From positions 1 to 64,000 of the IMG/VR virus record IMGVR_UViG_3300042505_001513: a stretch of DNA of 64,000 bases, one strand, 5' to 3'. Positions 33,311 through 41,617 of this stretch are shown in pieces (within the stretch, counting starts at the first letter, position 1; the number at the start of each line of letters is the position of its first letter). The position numbers and the translations under genes were made by a program. The DNA comes from a virus. A model generated the notes under the pieces. That model was not told where the DNA came from and made no database searches. It worked only from the letters and a program-made list of their open reading frames with translations.

Positions 33311-33860
33311 GTTTCTTTTGAGCCATTTCTTTCATTATTTCAGCAATTGCTTTTTCACCATCAGTTCTATAATCTTGATATTGAAGTACTGGTTCACTTT
33401 GATATGGGTTTTGTGTAGGAATAAAAGGAGCTTGAGCTGGTTCAATATCATCATCATCAATATTCAACATATGTAATTTGCTGTAATATTTTGGATCTCT
33501 TTTAAGATTTGCTACTACCAAGATCTTAGCTAGATCTTTTCTTTTGTAGACCATTTTCTTCAATTCATATTGAATTCCGGCAATAACTTCATCAGGAGTT
33601 ACTTTTGTTTTGATTTCTTCAACTTCTTTATCAAATTGTGCTGGATCTACCATTGGTTTATTGTCATAATCCACTGGTGGAACTGCAGTTATGTTACTTT
33701 GACTACCAGCAATACTAGGAACATAACCAAAACTTTTTGGTGTTTGTGATACATCAGGTGAACTAAATGTATCTACTCCAGAACCACCGCCACCTTGAAT
33801 ATAAGATTGGCCGGTGTACATTCTATCACCCAAATCATTTTCTTTTATAGGTTTAAACAT
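33285..33860 (-). CDS. DUF5661-like virion protein
   Basis: 191 aa from the ATG at 33860; the frame is open 34 codons further upstream, but that part is over the promoter boxes. It begins MFKPIKENDLGDRMY with a glycine patch (IQGGGGSG). Residues 88-130 (VTPDEVIAGIQYELKKMVYKRKDLAKILVVANLKRDPKYYSKL) are a third DUF5661-like unit, clearly related to those in the next two genes. The C-terminus is acidic then basic. It leads the minus-strand structural operon. Its N-terminal DNA is duplicated at 35754-35788, where it now codes for the end of a glycosyltransferase. Confidence 0.65.
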   Translation of the reverse strand: MFKPIKENDLGDRMYTGQSYIQGGGGSGVDTFSSPDVSQTPKSFGYVPSIAGSQSNITAVPPVDYDNKPMVDPAQFDKEVEEIKTKVTPDEVIAGIQYELKKMVYKRKDLAKILVVANLKRDPKYYSKLHMLNIDDDDIEPAQAPFIPTQNPYQSEPVLQYQDYRTDGEKAIAEIMKEMAQKKHEKRYPKH

Positions 33861-33874
33861 ACCTATAAATATTA
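33830..33874. repeat. Direct repeat flanking a 1.9-kb cassette, left copy
   Basis: Bases 33830-33851 (22 bases) are identical to 35754-35775, and 33862-33874 (13 bases) to 35776-35788. The left copy has 10 extra bases (33852-33861) between the blocks, which include the ATG of the structural gene. The cassette between holds three plus-strand genes. Confidence 0.9.
33864..33871. promoter_or_regulatory. TATAAATA / TATTTATA box between divergent genes
   Basis: The plus strand reads TATAAATA upstream of the gene at 33933. The minus strand reads TATTTATA, with its TATTTAT part 4 bases before the ATG at 33860. A second copy of the box, without a matching downstream gene, lies in the right repeat at 35778-35785. 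Confidence 0.45.
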
Positions 33875-33932
33875 GAAAACATAACGTTTTAAAAAAAAAG
33901 TTTTGATTATAGTAGGTATATGTATTGAAGTT

Positions 33933-34661
33933 ATGAAAAAATGTATAATATTTTGTCCTCAAGGTCTTGGTGACTGGGTAATGGTAAATCCAATTGTAAG
34001 AATATTATCTAAAAAATATGAAAGAGTTGCATTAATCTACAATTCATATTCAGCTGAATTTTTACCTAATATGTTCAAAGATCTCGAAAATGTACAATTG
34101 GAGTATAATTGTCAATCTGGACTTCCTGATATAAATGTTACTGGACCATATTATAAAGAAAGAGGTTATGACTGCATTGATTTGATCAGTTGTTTAGGTA
34201 AATATGTAGAACATAAGTTTGTTATTGATACCAAAAACTTAAATCAACCATACAACAGAGCTATGTATTCAAGTGCAGGATTTGACTGGAATAGAGATAC
34301 CAAAGAATATTACATACCAATAGATGATGATGAATCAGAAAGATTTCATAAATCATTGAATCTTCCAGAGGAATATATTTTTCTTCATGAAGGAATACAT
34401 CCAAAAATTGATAGATCGCATATAATTAATAAAAACTTACCTATATTTGAACCACATTATGTACAAAATGTGTTCTTATATAAACATACAATAGAAAATG
34501 CCAAAGAAATTCATGTTGTGGCTAGTGGAATTTATAATTTTGCTGATAAATTAAATTTCAAAACAAATGATTTTTTTATGCATGGAACTAGAACACCACT
34601 TTTAGATTCACCATATTTAAATCCAATATTAAATAAACCTTGGAAAATGATCAACTATTAA
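33933..34661 (+). CDS. GT9-like (heptosyltransferase-type) glycosyltransferase
   Basis: 242 aa from the ATG at 33933. The start MKKCIIFCPQGLGDWVMVNPIVRILSKKYERVALI is the typical opening of the ADP-heptose:LPS heptosyltransferase family (GxGD, then xxP and a long helix). The C-terminal region with IFLHEGIHPKIDRSHII, AKEIHVVASGIYNFADKL and FFMHGTR fits the GT-B nucleotide-sugar lobe. It is shorter than the usual 320-350 aa, so it may be minimal. It opens the cassette between the 22-base repeats and is followed by two methyltransferases in the same direction. Donor and acceptor are unknown. Confidence 0.65.
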   Translation: MKKCIIFCPQGLGDWVMVNPIVRILSKKYERVALIYNSYSAEFLPNMFKDLENVQLEYNCQSGLPDINVTGPYYKERGYDCIDLISCLGKYVEHKFVIDTKNLNQPYNRAMYSSAGFDWNRDTKEYYIPIDDDESERFHKSLNLPEEYIFLHEGIHPKIDRSHIINKNLPIFEPHYVQNVFLYKHTIENAKEIHVVASGIYNFADKLNFKTNDFFMHGTRTPLLDSPYLNPILNKPWKMINY

Positions 34662-34670
34662 TTTTTATAT

Positions 34671-35159
34671 ATGGAATTAATACAATTTAAAAATAAAACA
34701 TATCCAAAATTTCAAAGTCAAGGAAATGCGGCTAAATTTGCTATACCATATGCACAAATGGTATGTAATGGTGTAGGAGTTGATATTGGATGTAATAGAA
34801 AAGAATGGTCATTTCCTAATTCTATTCCAATAGATTTACAATTTAATGATGGGTATTCTGCTTTAAATCTTCCTGATATAAAGATAAATTATATATTTTC
34901 GTCTCATTGTTTAGAACACATACCAAATTGGGTAGAAGTGATGAATTATTGGTATGATAAACTAGAAAATGAAGGAATATTATTCTTATATCTTCCACAT
35001 TATTCTCAAGAATATTGGAAACCTTGGAACAATAGAAAACATTTACATATCTTTACTCCAGAAATTATAAATGATTATATGAAAGACAAAGGTTATAAAA
35101 ATATATTTAGAAGTGAAAAAGATTTAAACGATTCTTTTATGATTTTCGGTGAAAAATAA
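34671..35159 (+). CDS. Class I SAM-dependent methyltransferase
   Basis: 162 aa. GVGVDIGCNRK (about 36-46) is motif I for SAM binding, IPIDLQFNDG gives motif II, and INYIFSSHCLEHIPNWVEVMNYWYDKL is the 'SSHCLEHI' signature of small Methyltransf_11-type enzymes, followed by GILFLYLPH. The protein is short but holds the full Rossmann core. In glycan islands such enzymes usually O-methylate sugars; here it lies between a glycosyltransferase and another methyltransferase. Confidence 0.75.
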   Translation: MELIQFKNKTYPKFQSQGNAAKFAIPYAQMVCNGVGVDIGCNRKEWSFPNSIPIDLQFNDGYSALNLPDIKINYIFSSHCLEHIPNWVEVMNYWYDKLENEGILFLYLPHYSQEYWKPWNNRKHLHIFTPEIINDYMKDKGYKNIFRSEKDLNDSFMIFGEK

Positions 35160-35177
35160 TTAAATAACAAAAATAAT

Positions 35178-35774
35178 ATGGGTGCAATTTTTAATCACGA
35201 CATCAAACATTACATTGACAAATATAAATTAAAATATTATATTGAAACTGGTACTGGAATGGGAGGATGTTTAGACTTTTGTAGAAATTTCAATTTTGAA
35301 AAATGTATCTCAATCGAAATACATGATGAAATCTATAAAATAGCTAAAGAAAAATTTAAAGATGACAGTAAATGTGAACTTCACCATGGCAATTCATATG
35401 AAGTTCTAAAAAATATCTTGAAAAACGTAAATGATAGTAGTCTATTTTTTTTAGATGCTCATTTTCCTGGTGCTGATTTTGGTTATGCAGATTATTCAAC
35501 CGAAAAAAACATGGATACAAGATTACCATTACAAAAAGAACTTGAGGTAATATTCAGTGAGTACAAGTTTTTTGCAAGTTCTGTGTTTATAATTGATGAT
35601 TTAAGAATATATGAAGATGATAATTACACAGATGGTAATTGGAAAGACAGAGTAACTCTTGGTGGACAAAATATAAATTTTGTTTTTGATACTTTCAACC
35701 ATACTCATATAATACAAAAAGATCTAAGACATCAAGGATACTTTATTGTAGAACCAAATCATTTTCTTTTATAG
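35178..35774 (+). CDS. SAM-dependent methyltransferase-like protein
   Basis: 198 aa. KYYIETGTGMGGCLDF (about 18-33) is a glycine-rich motif I, CISIEIHDEIYKIAKEKF motif II with the acidic ribose-binding residue, CELHHGNSYEVL motif III-like, and SSLFFLDAHFPGADF the catalytic-side strand with DAHF. This pattern is of the O-methyltransferase/FkbM-like type common in phage glycan regions. The last seven codons (NHFLL end) lie in the right 22-base repeat, and the gene overlaps the convergent glycosyltransferase by 32 bases. Confidence 0.65.
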   Translation: MGAIFNHDIKHYIDKYKLKYYIETGTGMGGCLDFCRNFNFEKCISIEIHDEIYKIAKEKFKDDSKCELHHGNSYEVLKNILKNVNDSSLFFLDAHFPGADFGYADYSTEKNMDTRLPLQKELEVIFSEYKFFASSVFIIDDLRIYEDDNYTDGNWKDRVTLGGQNINFVFDTFNHTHIIQKDLRHQGYFIVEPNHFLL

Positions 35775-36519
35775 GCCTATAAATATTACTTATATATTCT
35801 TTCCAAAAATCAACGGTTCTATACTGGTCTACAGGAAAGATATTTGCGTGTAAATACTTATTTGGTAAATGTTTAACTAAATGAAGATAGATATCATCTA
35901 AATTTATAATTTTAGTATAAAACGTATAAATTTCACTTCTAGCGGTACATTGTACATCATATACACCTACTGATTTGACAAAAAGAGCGTTAGGATTATT
36001 ATTAAAAAAATTTTTCAATCTGTTTCTATCTATGATAAAACATGCTGAATGTATATTTCTAGGAACATACCAAGTCTTATTTTCTAATACAAATTTATTT
36101 AAAATATGAACTGGTTTATTGAATAACATACTGTGTATGTATGTATTTTTCTCATTATCATCTTCAGTTACAACAAATCCAGGAATAAAATTGTTATCAA
36201 TATGTTGATATTTTATATATTGTAGTATATTTTCTTGAGTAATTAAAATATCATCATCAGATTCTATAACATAATCATAACTTGAATAATTTTCATAAAT
36301 ATATTTTCTATTAGCCCAACAATGACTTTCTCCTTCATATTCACTTTTGTTAATAATTAATTTATTTGTTGTTACATATGTATGGTCATAGTTTATTGAT
36401 AAGACTACATCAATTGTATAATTTAAGTCATTTGATATATTTTCATAACACTTTAATATTTCAGATAGATATTTTTCTTTATCTTTATGATAAGAAGTAA
36501 TTGAAACTAATATTTTCAT
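35743..36519 (-). CDS. GT-A (GT2-like) glycosyltransferase
   Basis: 258 aa. It begins MKILVSITSYHKDKEKYLSEIL, a GT-A opening strand, and has YDYVIESDDDILI (about 84-96) as the DxD-type metal/nucleotide motif. Middle segments (NIHSACFIIDRNRLKNFF) fit a GT2 or GT-A variant. Its last ten residues (PIKENDLVLQ) copy the N-terminus of the structural protein at 33860, with the same DNA, so the natural C-terminus has been replaced or extended by the repeat. It ends the minus-strand transferase operon and overlaps the next gene's stop by four bases. Confidence 0.7.
   Translation of the reverse strand: MKILVSITSYHKDKEKYLSEILKCYENISNDLNYTIDVVLSINYDHTYVTTNKLIINKSEYEGESHCWANRKYIYENYSSYDYVIESDDDILITQENILQYIKYQHIDNNFIPGFVVTEDDNEKNTYIHSMLFNKPVHILNKFVLENKTWYVPRNIHSACFIIDRNRLKNFFNNNPNALFVKSVGVYDVQCTARSEIYTFYTKIINLDDIYLHLVKHLPNKYLHANIFPVDQYRTVDFWKEYISNIYRPIKENDLVLQ
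35754..35788. repeat. Direct repeat flanking a 1.9-kb cassette, right copy
   Basis: A 35-base match to 33830-33874, lacking the 10 bases that contain the start codon in the left copy. It lies inside the ends of two convergent coding regions. Confidence 0.9.
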
Positions 36520-37133
36520 AATTCACCCAATATTTTTTTACATTTTTTTATAAAATAATCTTTATTGGATTGATGTCTGATTTGCATTTCATGATAAATC
36601 AAATTGTCATACGTTGTACCAAATGGAGGTCGTTCAACATGACTTGGCATCCAATAATTTATTCTTTTGTTATTTTCAATACATGATTTAGTAAATTTTA
36701 AAAATGGATCTGTATCTTTATCTGTTATTGGTGGTGATCCACATTCAAAGTATAAATTTCTATAAAAACCAACAAACCATGCTGAAACATACGTCCCAAA
36801 TATATTACTCTGAATTGCTCCACTTAGTGTATTTTTGTCTGATATTTCATTTAATAACTTATCCAAAAATAATGGTGATAAAGGTATACAATCCACATCA
36901 AAAAAAATTAAATAATCAGATTTATCATTATGTATTATGTAATCTAAAAAATGAGGATGATTATTAGAATATATACTACCATCATTTAGAATTAAAGATC
37001 CATATTTTATAACGTCTTTTTTCCATACAATTTGGTTGATCTCTATATTAAATTTATCAAATACTTTTTTTTGATAAATTTTTATATCATCATGTAAGTC
37101 ATCATTTGAAAATGAATAAATCTTATAATTCAT
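36516..37133 (-). CDS. GT-A type glycosyltransferase (paralog of next gene)
   Basis: 205 aa. YLIFFDVDCIPLSPLFLDKLL (about 73-93) holds a DxD-like DVDC motif of GT-A enzymes. The order 'IYSFSND-D...QKKVFDKF...INQIV' then 'DVDCIPL' then 'FYRNLYFECGSPP' then 'FTKSCIENNKRINYW' then 'IYHEMQIRHQSNKDYFIKKCKKIL' is shared with the neighbour at 37123-37731, so the two are a tandem duplication that has diverged. The family is unnamed to me; similar proteins are seen in phage and bacterial glycan clusters. Start overlaps the upstream stop. Confidence 0.65.
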   Translation of the reverse strand: MNYKIYSFSNDDLHDDIKIYQKKVFDKFNIEINQIVWKKDVIKYGSLILNDGSIYSNNHPHFLDYIIHNDKSDYLIFFDVDCIPLSPLFLDKLLNEISDKNTLSGAIQSNIFGTYVSAWFVGFYRNLYFECGSPPITDKDTDPFLKFTKSCIENNKRINYWMPSHVERPPFGTTYDNLIYHEMQIRHQSNKDYFIKKCKKILGEL

Positions 37134-37731
37134 AATTTAATATATCTTGACATTTTTTAATAAAACTATCATGTTGTTCTTGTTTTCTAATTTCAAATTG
37201 ATGATAAACTTTTTGTTCATATATAGTACCATGTCCAAATTTAGTATTATTTGGTAAATCCCATATATAATCATTTGAATATGTATTTGACCAATATTTT
37301 ATTTTTTTATTATTTTTAATACAAGATCTTGTGAAATTTTGAGCAACATCATTATTATGATCTTCATGTAAAAATGGATATCCACAATCAAAATATAATT
37401 GTGGTCTAAAAAACATAAATGATGGATGTACATATACATCATTTTTATTTAAATGATTTGCACATCCAATAACTCCAACCAAATCATTGTCAATCAAATC
37501 TTCTTGAATATAAGTTAATAAATGTTTAGTAAGAGGTATACAGTCAATATCAAGTATAACAATACAATCTACGTTTTTTGTTTTAATGAAATTTTCTATA
37601 TTTTCATAATGTCTTTTGTCATTTACAACTTGATTTATTTTATATCCAAATTTATTAAAAACTAAAGATTGATATTTAAGTATCTCATCAGATAATGTTA
37701 TATGTGCATAAGAATAAAACTCAATATTCAT
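37123..37731 (-). CDS. GT-A type glycosyltransferase (paralog of previous gene)
   Basis: 202 aa. It shares landmarks with 36516-37133: FYSYAHITLSDEILKYQ at the start, VILDIDCIPLTKHLL as the DxD-like motif, FFRPQLYFDCGYPF, FTRSCIKNNKKIKYW and a common end HQFEIRKQEQHDSFIKKCQDIL. The conserved Cys after the DxD and the ending suggest equal folds with different acceptors. It overlaps its downstream neighbour by 11 bases and is preceded by a 34-base A/T-rich gap after the sulfotransferase gene. Confidence 0.65.
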   Translation of the reverse strand: MNIEFYSYAHITLSDEILKYQSLVFNKFGYKINQVVNDKRHYENIENFIKTKNVDCIVILDIDCIPLTKHLLTYIQEDLIDNDLVGVIGCANHLNKNDVYVHPSFMFFRPQLYFDCGYPFLHEDHNNDVAQNFTRSCIKNNKKIKYWSNTYSNDYIWDLPNNTKFGHGTIYEQKVYHQFEIRKQEQHDSFIKKCQDILNYEL

Positions 37732-37765
37732 ATATTTTTGTGAACTAATACCATCATATATATAA

Positions 37766-38341
37766 TTAAAATATATAATTTAAATTAACAATATCTTTTT
37801 TATATATATGACTGAATATATAATTTGAATTTTCATCAAAATATTCTTTATAGTGATTGTGTTCAGTTGTATTTAATAACGGAAGTTTTGTTTTTGGTTT
37901 TTTTATTAAATCACACAAATTATCAAAATCACCTTGTAAATTTTCATATCTTATTATAAAATCAACCAGTAATTCATTTTTATTATTGTAGATAATATCA
38001 GTTTGTAATCTTGTTAGATGATCATGATCATGTGGATTATTTTCACGTTTTGGCAAATCATTTAATACATCAATTAAAGGTTTATTTTTTGTACTATTAC
38101 AATACTTCCATCCTGATATAAATCTATCCCACGGATTTCTAACTGATGTAAATTTTATATAGTCACTGTATCTATTTTTGTATATATCCCACTCATTTAC
38201 ATTTTCCGTACAATTGCCACCTAATAAAAACAACATATCATTGTCATTTTTATCCCATTTTTTATTAAAAGCAGTAATAATTGATGTGCCTGCGGCTTTA
38301 GGAACATGTATAAATATACACTTATATTCATGACATATCAT
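37766..38341 (-). CDS. Sulfotransferase (PAPS-dependent, carbohydrate type)
   Basis: 191 aa. KCIFIHVPKAAGTSIITAF (residues 7-25) is the 5'-phosphosulfate-binding loop, and SVRNPWDRFISGW (66-78) the 3'-phosphate-binding segment of Sulfotransfer_2-type enzymes. Residues 135-160 (VDFIIRYENLQGDFDNL) match the usual 'IRYE.L..DF..L' follow-up. It should transfer sulfate from PAPS to a sugar hydroxyl. It is encoded among glycosyltransferases, its start overlapping the upstream stop by four bases, so it very likely modifies the same glycan. Confidence 0.85.
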   Translation of the reverse strand: MICHEYKCIFIHVPKAAGTSIITAFNKKWDKNDNDMLFLLGGNCTENVNEWDIYKNRYSDYIKFTSVRNPWDRFISGWKYCNSTKNKPLIDVLNDLPKRENNPHDHDHLTRLQTDIIYNNKNELLVDFIIRYENLQGDFDNLCDLIKKPKTKLPLLNTTEHNHYKEYFDENSNYIFSHIYKKDIVNLNYIF

Positions 38342-38985
38342 ACGTTTTTATGAACTATAGTACTATCAAATATATATTTTGTGTCATAATGATTTATATG
38401 ATCATTTTTAGATAATGCATCAGCTAAAAATTTCTCTGGACAATAACAGTTTAATTCTGAATATAATTTGTAATACATAAAATCCACAGGCGCATCTAAT
38501 TTTTTAAAATTATTTATTAGTACGTCATATGAATTTGAATTAATACCAATACAATGAGAGCCGGTTCCCCATTCAAATTTATATAAATTTTCCGCAATGT
38601 ATTTTCTTCTCAACCATTTTTCTGCCCATATTTGATTGCCTATTTGTAAAAAATTCCAATCTAAAGGTATGTTTTTAATGAAATTATTAAAATTTTCCTC
38701 TATATCATTGACAAAATTTATATCATCTTCACATATCATAATGGATTTATAACCATTTAATTTTGCATTAATCACACAATTTAAATGAGACATTGACAAA
38801 CTTTTTTCTGTACTGCTAATGACATCTGCACTTAATAATTTGGGATCAACAGATACAAAAAAATCAAACTTAACGTTATTTTTATAAAAATGATTATTAA
38901 TATATTCATGTCTTTCATTAAATGAATCACATGTTATAACATATACTTTTTCAAAAAATACATTAAATCTAGATTTGGTATTCAT
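38338..38985 (-). CDS. GT25-like glycosyltransferase
   Basis: 215 aa with the start at 38985, chosen because it gives a 4-base ATGA overlap with the upstream gene; an in-frame ATG seven codons earlier is possible. FEKVYVITCDSFNERHEYINNHF is the opening of the GT25 family (LPS biosynthesis / collagen galactosyltransferase type). SMSHLNCVINAKLNGYKSIMICEDDINFV contains the S-H...A...G....I.EDD signature. WNFLQIGNQ and WGTGSHCIGINSNSYDVL follow in the expected order. The C-terminus lacks any extra domain. One of two GT25-like genes here. Confidence 0.75.
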   Translation of the reverse strand: MNTKSRFNVFFEKVYVITCDSFNERHEYINNHFYKNNVKFDFFVSVDPKLLSADVISSTEKSLSMSHLNCVINAKLNGYKSIMICEDDINFVNDIEENFNNFIKNIPLDWNFLQIGNQIWAEKWLRRKYIAENLYKFEWGTGSHCIGINSNSYDVLINNFKKLDAPVDFMYYKLYSELNCYCPEKFLADALSKNDHINHYDTKYIFDSTIVHKNV

Positions 38986-39629
38986 GATATCCAGCTTTTT
39001 GCCCAATGATGTACTGAATATGATTCAGGTGAAGTTATACTAAAATTTTCTTCTTTTCTTTCCATTTCATACCAAGCATATGGATAGAAATACTTAACTT
39101 CAAAAAATTTATATGTTGGATTATTCAAATATGGATTTAAAAATTGTGTAAAAAACTCTGGTCCACTTATTTTCCAAATTTCATTACTTACTTTACCATT
39201 ATAAGTAAATTTAGTAATATTTTCTAATACAGAGTCAATATAAAAACTAACAAGTGATTCTTGAGATCTAGATCCCATAATACCTATTGCAATTTCATTA
39301 TTAGGTTGATAACCAGAGAAAAAATTATAATTTAGTACGTTGTCTGGCATTCTTTTCAAAGGTTCTGTATCAGCATCTACATATATTCCACCAAATTTTT
39401 CTAATATTTTAAACCTCAGTAAATCTGTTTTTAACGCAATGTTACAATCACTATAGTAATATTTTTTAATATCATCAGACACAATATTGGTTGATTCAAC
39501 CAATTGATTATTCCAAAAAACAAAATTGTAATCTGGATATAAAGATTTCCATCTATTTAAATAATCAATATAAACTGAAGGAAACGGATTTGTACCAATC
39601 CATATGTGATGTATAAATTTAGGTATCAT
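38982..39629 (-). CDS. DXD-type glycosyltransferase (GT32 / Och1-like)
   Basis: 215 aa. IPKFIHHIWIGTNPFPSVY and SDCNIALKTDLLRFKILEKFGGIYVDADTEPLKRM (about 80-114) are textbook for the Gly_transf_sug family, with the DAD as the metal-binding DxD. GPEFFTQFLNPYL and SYSVHHWAKSW match the C-terminal 'GP..lt..l' and 'HHW..SW' pieces. Length is normal for bacterial members. It transfers a hexose in capsule or LPS-type glycans in other systems; the donor here is unknown. Confidence 0.85.
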   Translation of the reverse strand: MIPKFIHHIWIGTNPFPSVYIDYLNRWKSLYPDYNFVFWNNQLVESTNIVSDDIKKYYYSDCNIALKTDLLRFKILEKFGGIYVDADTEPLKRMPDNVLNYNFFSGYQPNNEIAIGIMGSRSQESLVSFYIDSVLENITKFTYNGKVSNEIWKISGPEFFTQFLNPYLNNPTYKFFEVKYFYPYAWYEMERKEENFSITSPESYSVHHWAKSWIS

Positions 39630-40312
39630 ATATAATTTGAATCTAATGTAAGTGAATCAAACACATTTTCAAAATCAATTGATTTATTTGGCTGTCTTTG
39701 TTTTAGTAAACTTACTTGATCAATCAAAACAGGTAAAAACACATAATGTTTAAGTATCTTTAACGTTTTCTTTTGTATCTGTATATCAACTGCTGCCCAA
39801 GCTTGATGATTAGTGTCAAGTAAAACTGGTATACTTGACTTTTTTATCATATAAGCATGCGTACACATAGGAGGATGTGTAGTTGTAATAATATTATCAG
39901 ATATCTTTATTTGATAATCTTCTGGCGGTAAACAACAATGTCCAACAAAAACATATTGCCAATCATCAGGAAGTTGTTTTTTAAATTCTAAAAATCTCTC
40001 TTGAAAATTTTCACATAAAAATGCATCATCTTCTAATATAAGAATTTCTTCATACGGTAAATGCCATAGTGTTTGCCATAACATATAATGAGACAGTAAA
40101 CATCCAATTCTACCTTGCTTTATAAAATAGTCAGGTCCGTCTGGATTATCATCTTTATATGGTATTACAGTTCTTAATCCAAATTTTGCACCATTAATAC
40201 CATCAAAAAATTCAACATCTAATTGATGTTGTTTGAAATGTTGTTCCGCATACTCTCGTCTTTTAGGAGTATCTTTTAATGTTAAACAAAATATTTTTGG
40301 TAATACATTCAT
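39626..40312 (-). CDS. GT25 glycosyltransferase
   Basis: 228 aa. PKIFCLTLKDTPKRREYAEQHF is the GT25 opening. RIGCLLSHYMLWQTLWHLPYEEILILEDDAFL (about 67-98) is the full signature (G-C-x-x-S-H and EDD). YVFVGHCCLPPEDYQI and THAYMIKKSSIPVLL follow as in LPS glycosyltransferase-25 members. It is more canonical than the paralog at 38338. The start is a clear ATG; the end overlaps the next start by four bases. Confidence 0.85.
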   Translation of the reverse strand: MNVLPKIFCLTLKDTPKRREYAEQHFKQHQLDVEFFDGINGAKFGLRTVIPYKDDNPDGPDYFIKQGRIGCLLSHYMLWQTLWHLPYEEILILEDDAFLCENFQERFLEFKKQLPDDWQYVFVGHCCLPPEDYQIKISDNIITTTHPPMCTHAYMIKKSSIPVLLDTNHQAWAAVDIQIQKKTLKILKHYVFLPVLIDQVSLLKQRQPNKSIDFENVFDSLTLDSNYI

Positions 40313-40316
40313 TTTA

Positions 40317-41027
40317 TTAACTTCTACCCCATTTTTGAATCATAAACTCTTTTCCTTCTGGATTAAAATAGTCTTGACTAACGTTCATTGCTGTTTTACC
40401 ACCCATATGATCCACTCGACTATTATAGGCTATACCACTTTTTAATATTAAATTTTCCTTCCTCATCTTGTCTATTGTAAATACAAAATCATTATCTTGA
40501 TAATGAGCTTTAAATCTCTCATCCCAAATATAGTTAGTTTTTCTTTGAAAGCAATAAAACCAACCTGGCATATGAATTGTATCATAAAATTGATTAATCA
40601 ATGTTGTATCAGTTCGATATGCGCCACTTGGATTTTGATCCCAATCAAAAGATTTTGTAAACGGTGAAATAACAAACAAATTATCAATTTTATCAAACCA
40701 ATTTAATAAATTATAATACCAATCCGGATAAAATATGATATCACTATTAGCATACATGATATATTCATTATTGGTTAGACTTTTACCTTCATTATATAAT
40801 TTATTGATATTAAATCCACTATTAGAAAATATAAAATTTTGTTTTTTAGAAATTACATAATCCTTCCAAATATTATGTGTATCTGGTGTAGATGTATTTT
40901 CAATGATTAACAATTTACATTCTTCTGGAGTATTTTCTACAAAAGAATCAATCATTTGAACTTGAAAATCTAAAACTTTTTCATTTCTAGTTGAACATAA
41001 TATTATAATGTCAGATTGTTTTATCAT
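40317..41027 (-). CDS. GT2 family glycosyltransferase
   Basis: 236 aa. DIIILCSTRNEKVLDFQVQMIDSF and CKLLIIENTSTPD are the first strands of GT2. NNEYIMYANSDIIFYPDWYYNLL (about 87-109) contains the NSD that replaces DxD. HMPGWFYCFQRKTNYIWDERF and HYQDNDFVFTIDKM supply the acceptor-side W and the E/QDxD region. It is a single-domain, soluble GT2 of normal size. It follows the methyltransferase-like gene by 11 bases. Confidence 0.85.
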   Translation of the reverse strand: MIKQSDIIILCSTRNEKVLDFQVQMIDSFVENTPEECKLLIIENTSTPDTHNIWKDYVISKKQNFIFSNSGFNINKLYNEGKSLTNNEYIMYANSDIIFYPDWYYNLLNWFDKIDNLFVISPFTKSFDWDQNPSGAYRTDTTLINQFYDTIHMPGWFYCFQRKTNYIWDERFKAHYQDNDFVFTIDKMRKENLILKSGIAYNSRVDHMGGKTAMNVSQDYFNPEGKEFMIQKWGRS

Positions 41028-41038
41028 ATGTTATTATT

Positions 41039-41617
41039 TTATATCTTTTCTATTATATATAGTCCAGATGAAGTTTTTAAATTTTCAACTTCTCTGAACA
41101 TTTTTGTTTCATTCATAAATAAATTTATTGCCGGCATTATTCCAAATGTAGGAAAATGATCATTATTTAAATAAATAGGATGATAACAATTTTTACAATG
41201 ACCTTCATCAAATGTTCCATATGAAACAGTATCATGGAAAATAATATATTTTTTAACTTTACGACCATGTAAAAATAATTCTTGAATGATCTGAGAAAAA
41301 CAATGATAAGTATCAATAAATAATAAATCAGTATCTTCTATTATAACATTTAATGTTGAATCATATATTATTTTAAAATCAATTTTATTTTCTTTTGCTA
41401 ATGATTGTAATAAATCATCATTTTCACCTTTACCTATATCATATCCTCTATAAAATTTAGGTTTACTATATAAAAAAGCTTTTGTTGAGTTTCCGCTTCT
41501 AATTCCAAATTCTGTTATGTGTTCACACTGACTTGCGTATTTTACTAATACTTCAAGATGATCATTTATATCTGAATTTTCTGTTTTTGCTAATTTATAA
41601 TACTGTTCTACGTTCAT
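41039..41617 (-). CDS. Methyltransferase-like protein (MT24 type)
   Basis: 192 aa. ITEFGIRSGNSTKAFLYSK (about 34-52) is a SAM-binding glycine motif of the 'E.G...G.ST' kind, DLLFIDTYHCFSQIIQEL the DTYH strand that replaces 'D..H.Y', and KYIIFHDTVSYG a following metal-like H-D. This combination is of the CmcI/MT24-type O-methyltransferases found in glycan clusters. A Cys/His pair GHCKNCYH is unusual and might bind metal. It lies in the transferase operon between the GT4 fusion and a GT2. Confidence 0.65.
   Translation of the reverse strand: MNVEQYYKLAKTENSDINDHLEVLVKYASQCEHITEFGIRSGNSTKAFLYSKPKFYRGYDIGKGENDDLLQSLAKENKIDFKIIYDSTLNVIIEDTDLLFIDTYHCFSQIIQELFLHGRKVKKYIIFHDTVSYGTFDEGHCKNCYHPIYLNNDHFPTFGIMPAINLFMNETKMFREVENLKTSSGLYIIEKI

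Noticed and set aside
33861-33962. N-terminal extension of the virion protein beyond the ATG at 33860
   Set aside because: It would encode an Asn/Tyr/Phe-rich stretch over the TATAAATA/TATTTAT box and overlap the divergent gene's start.
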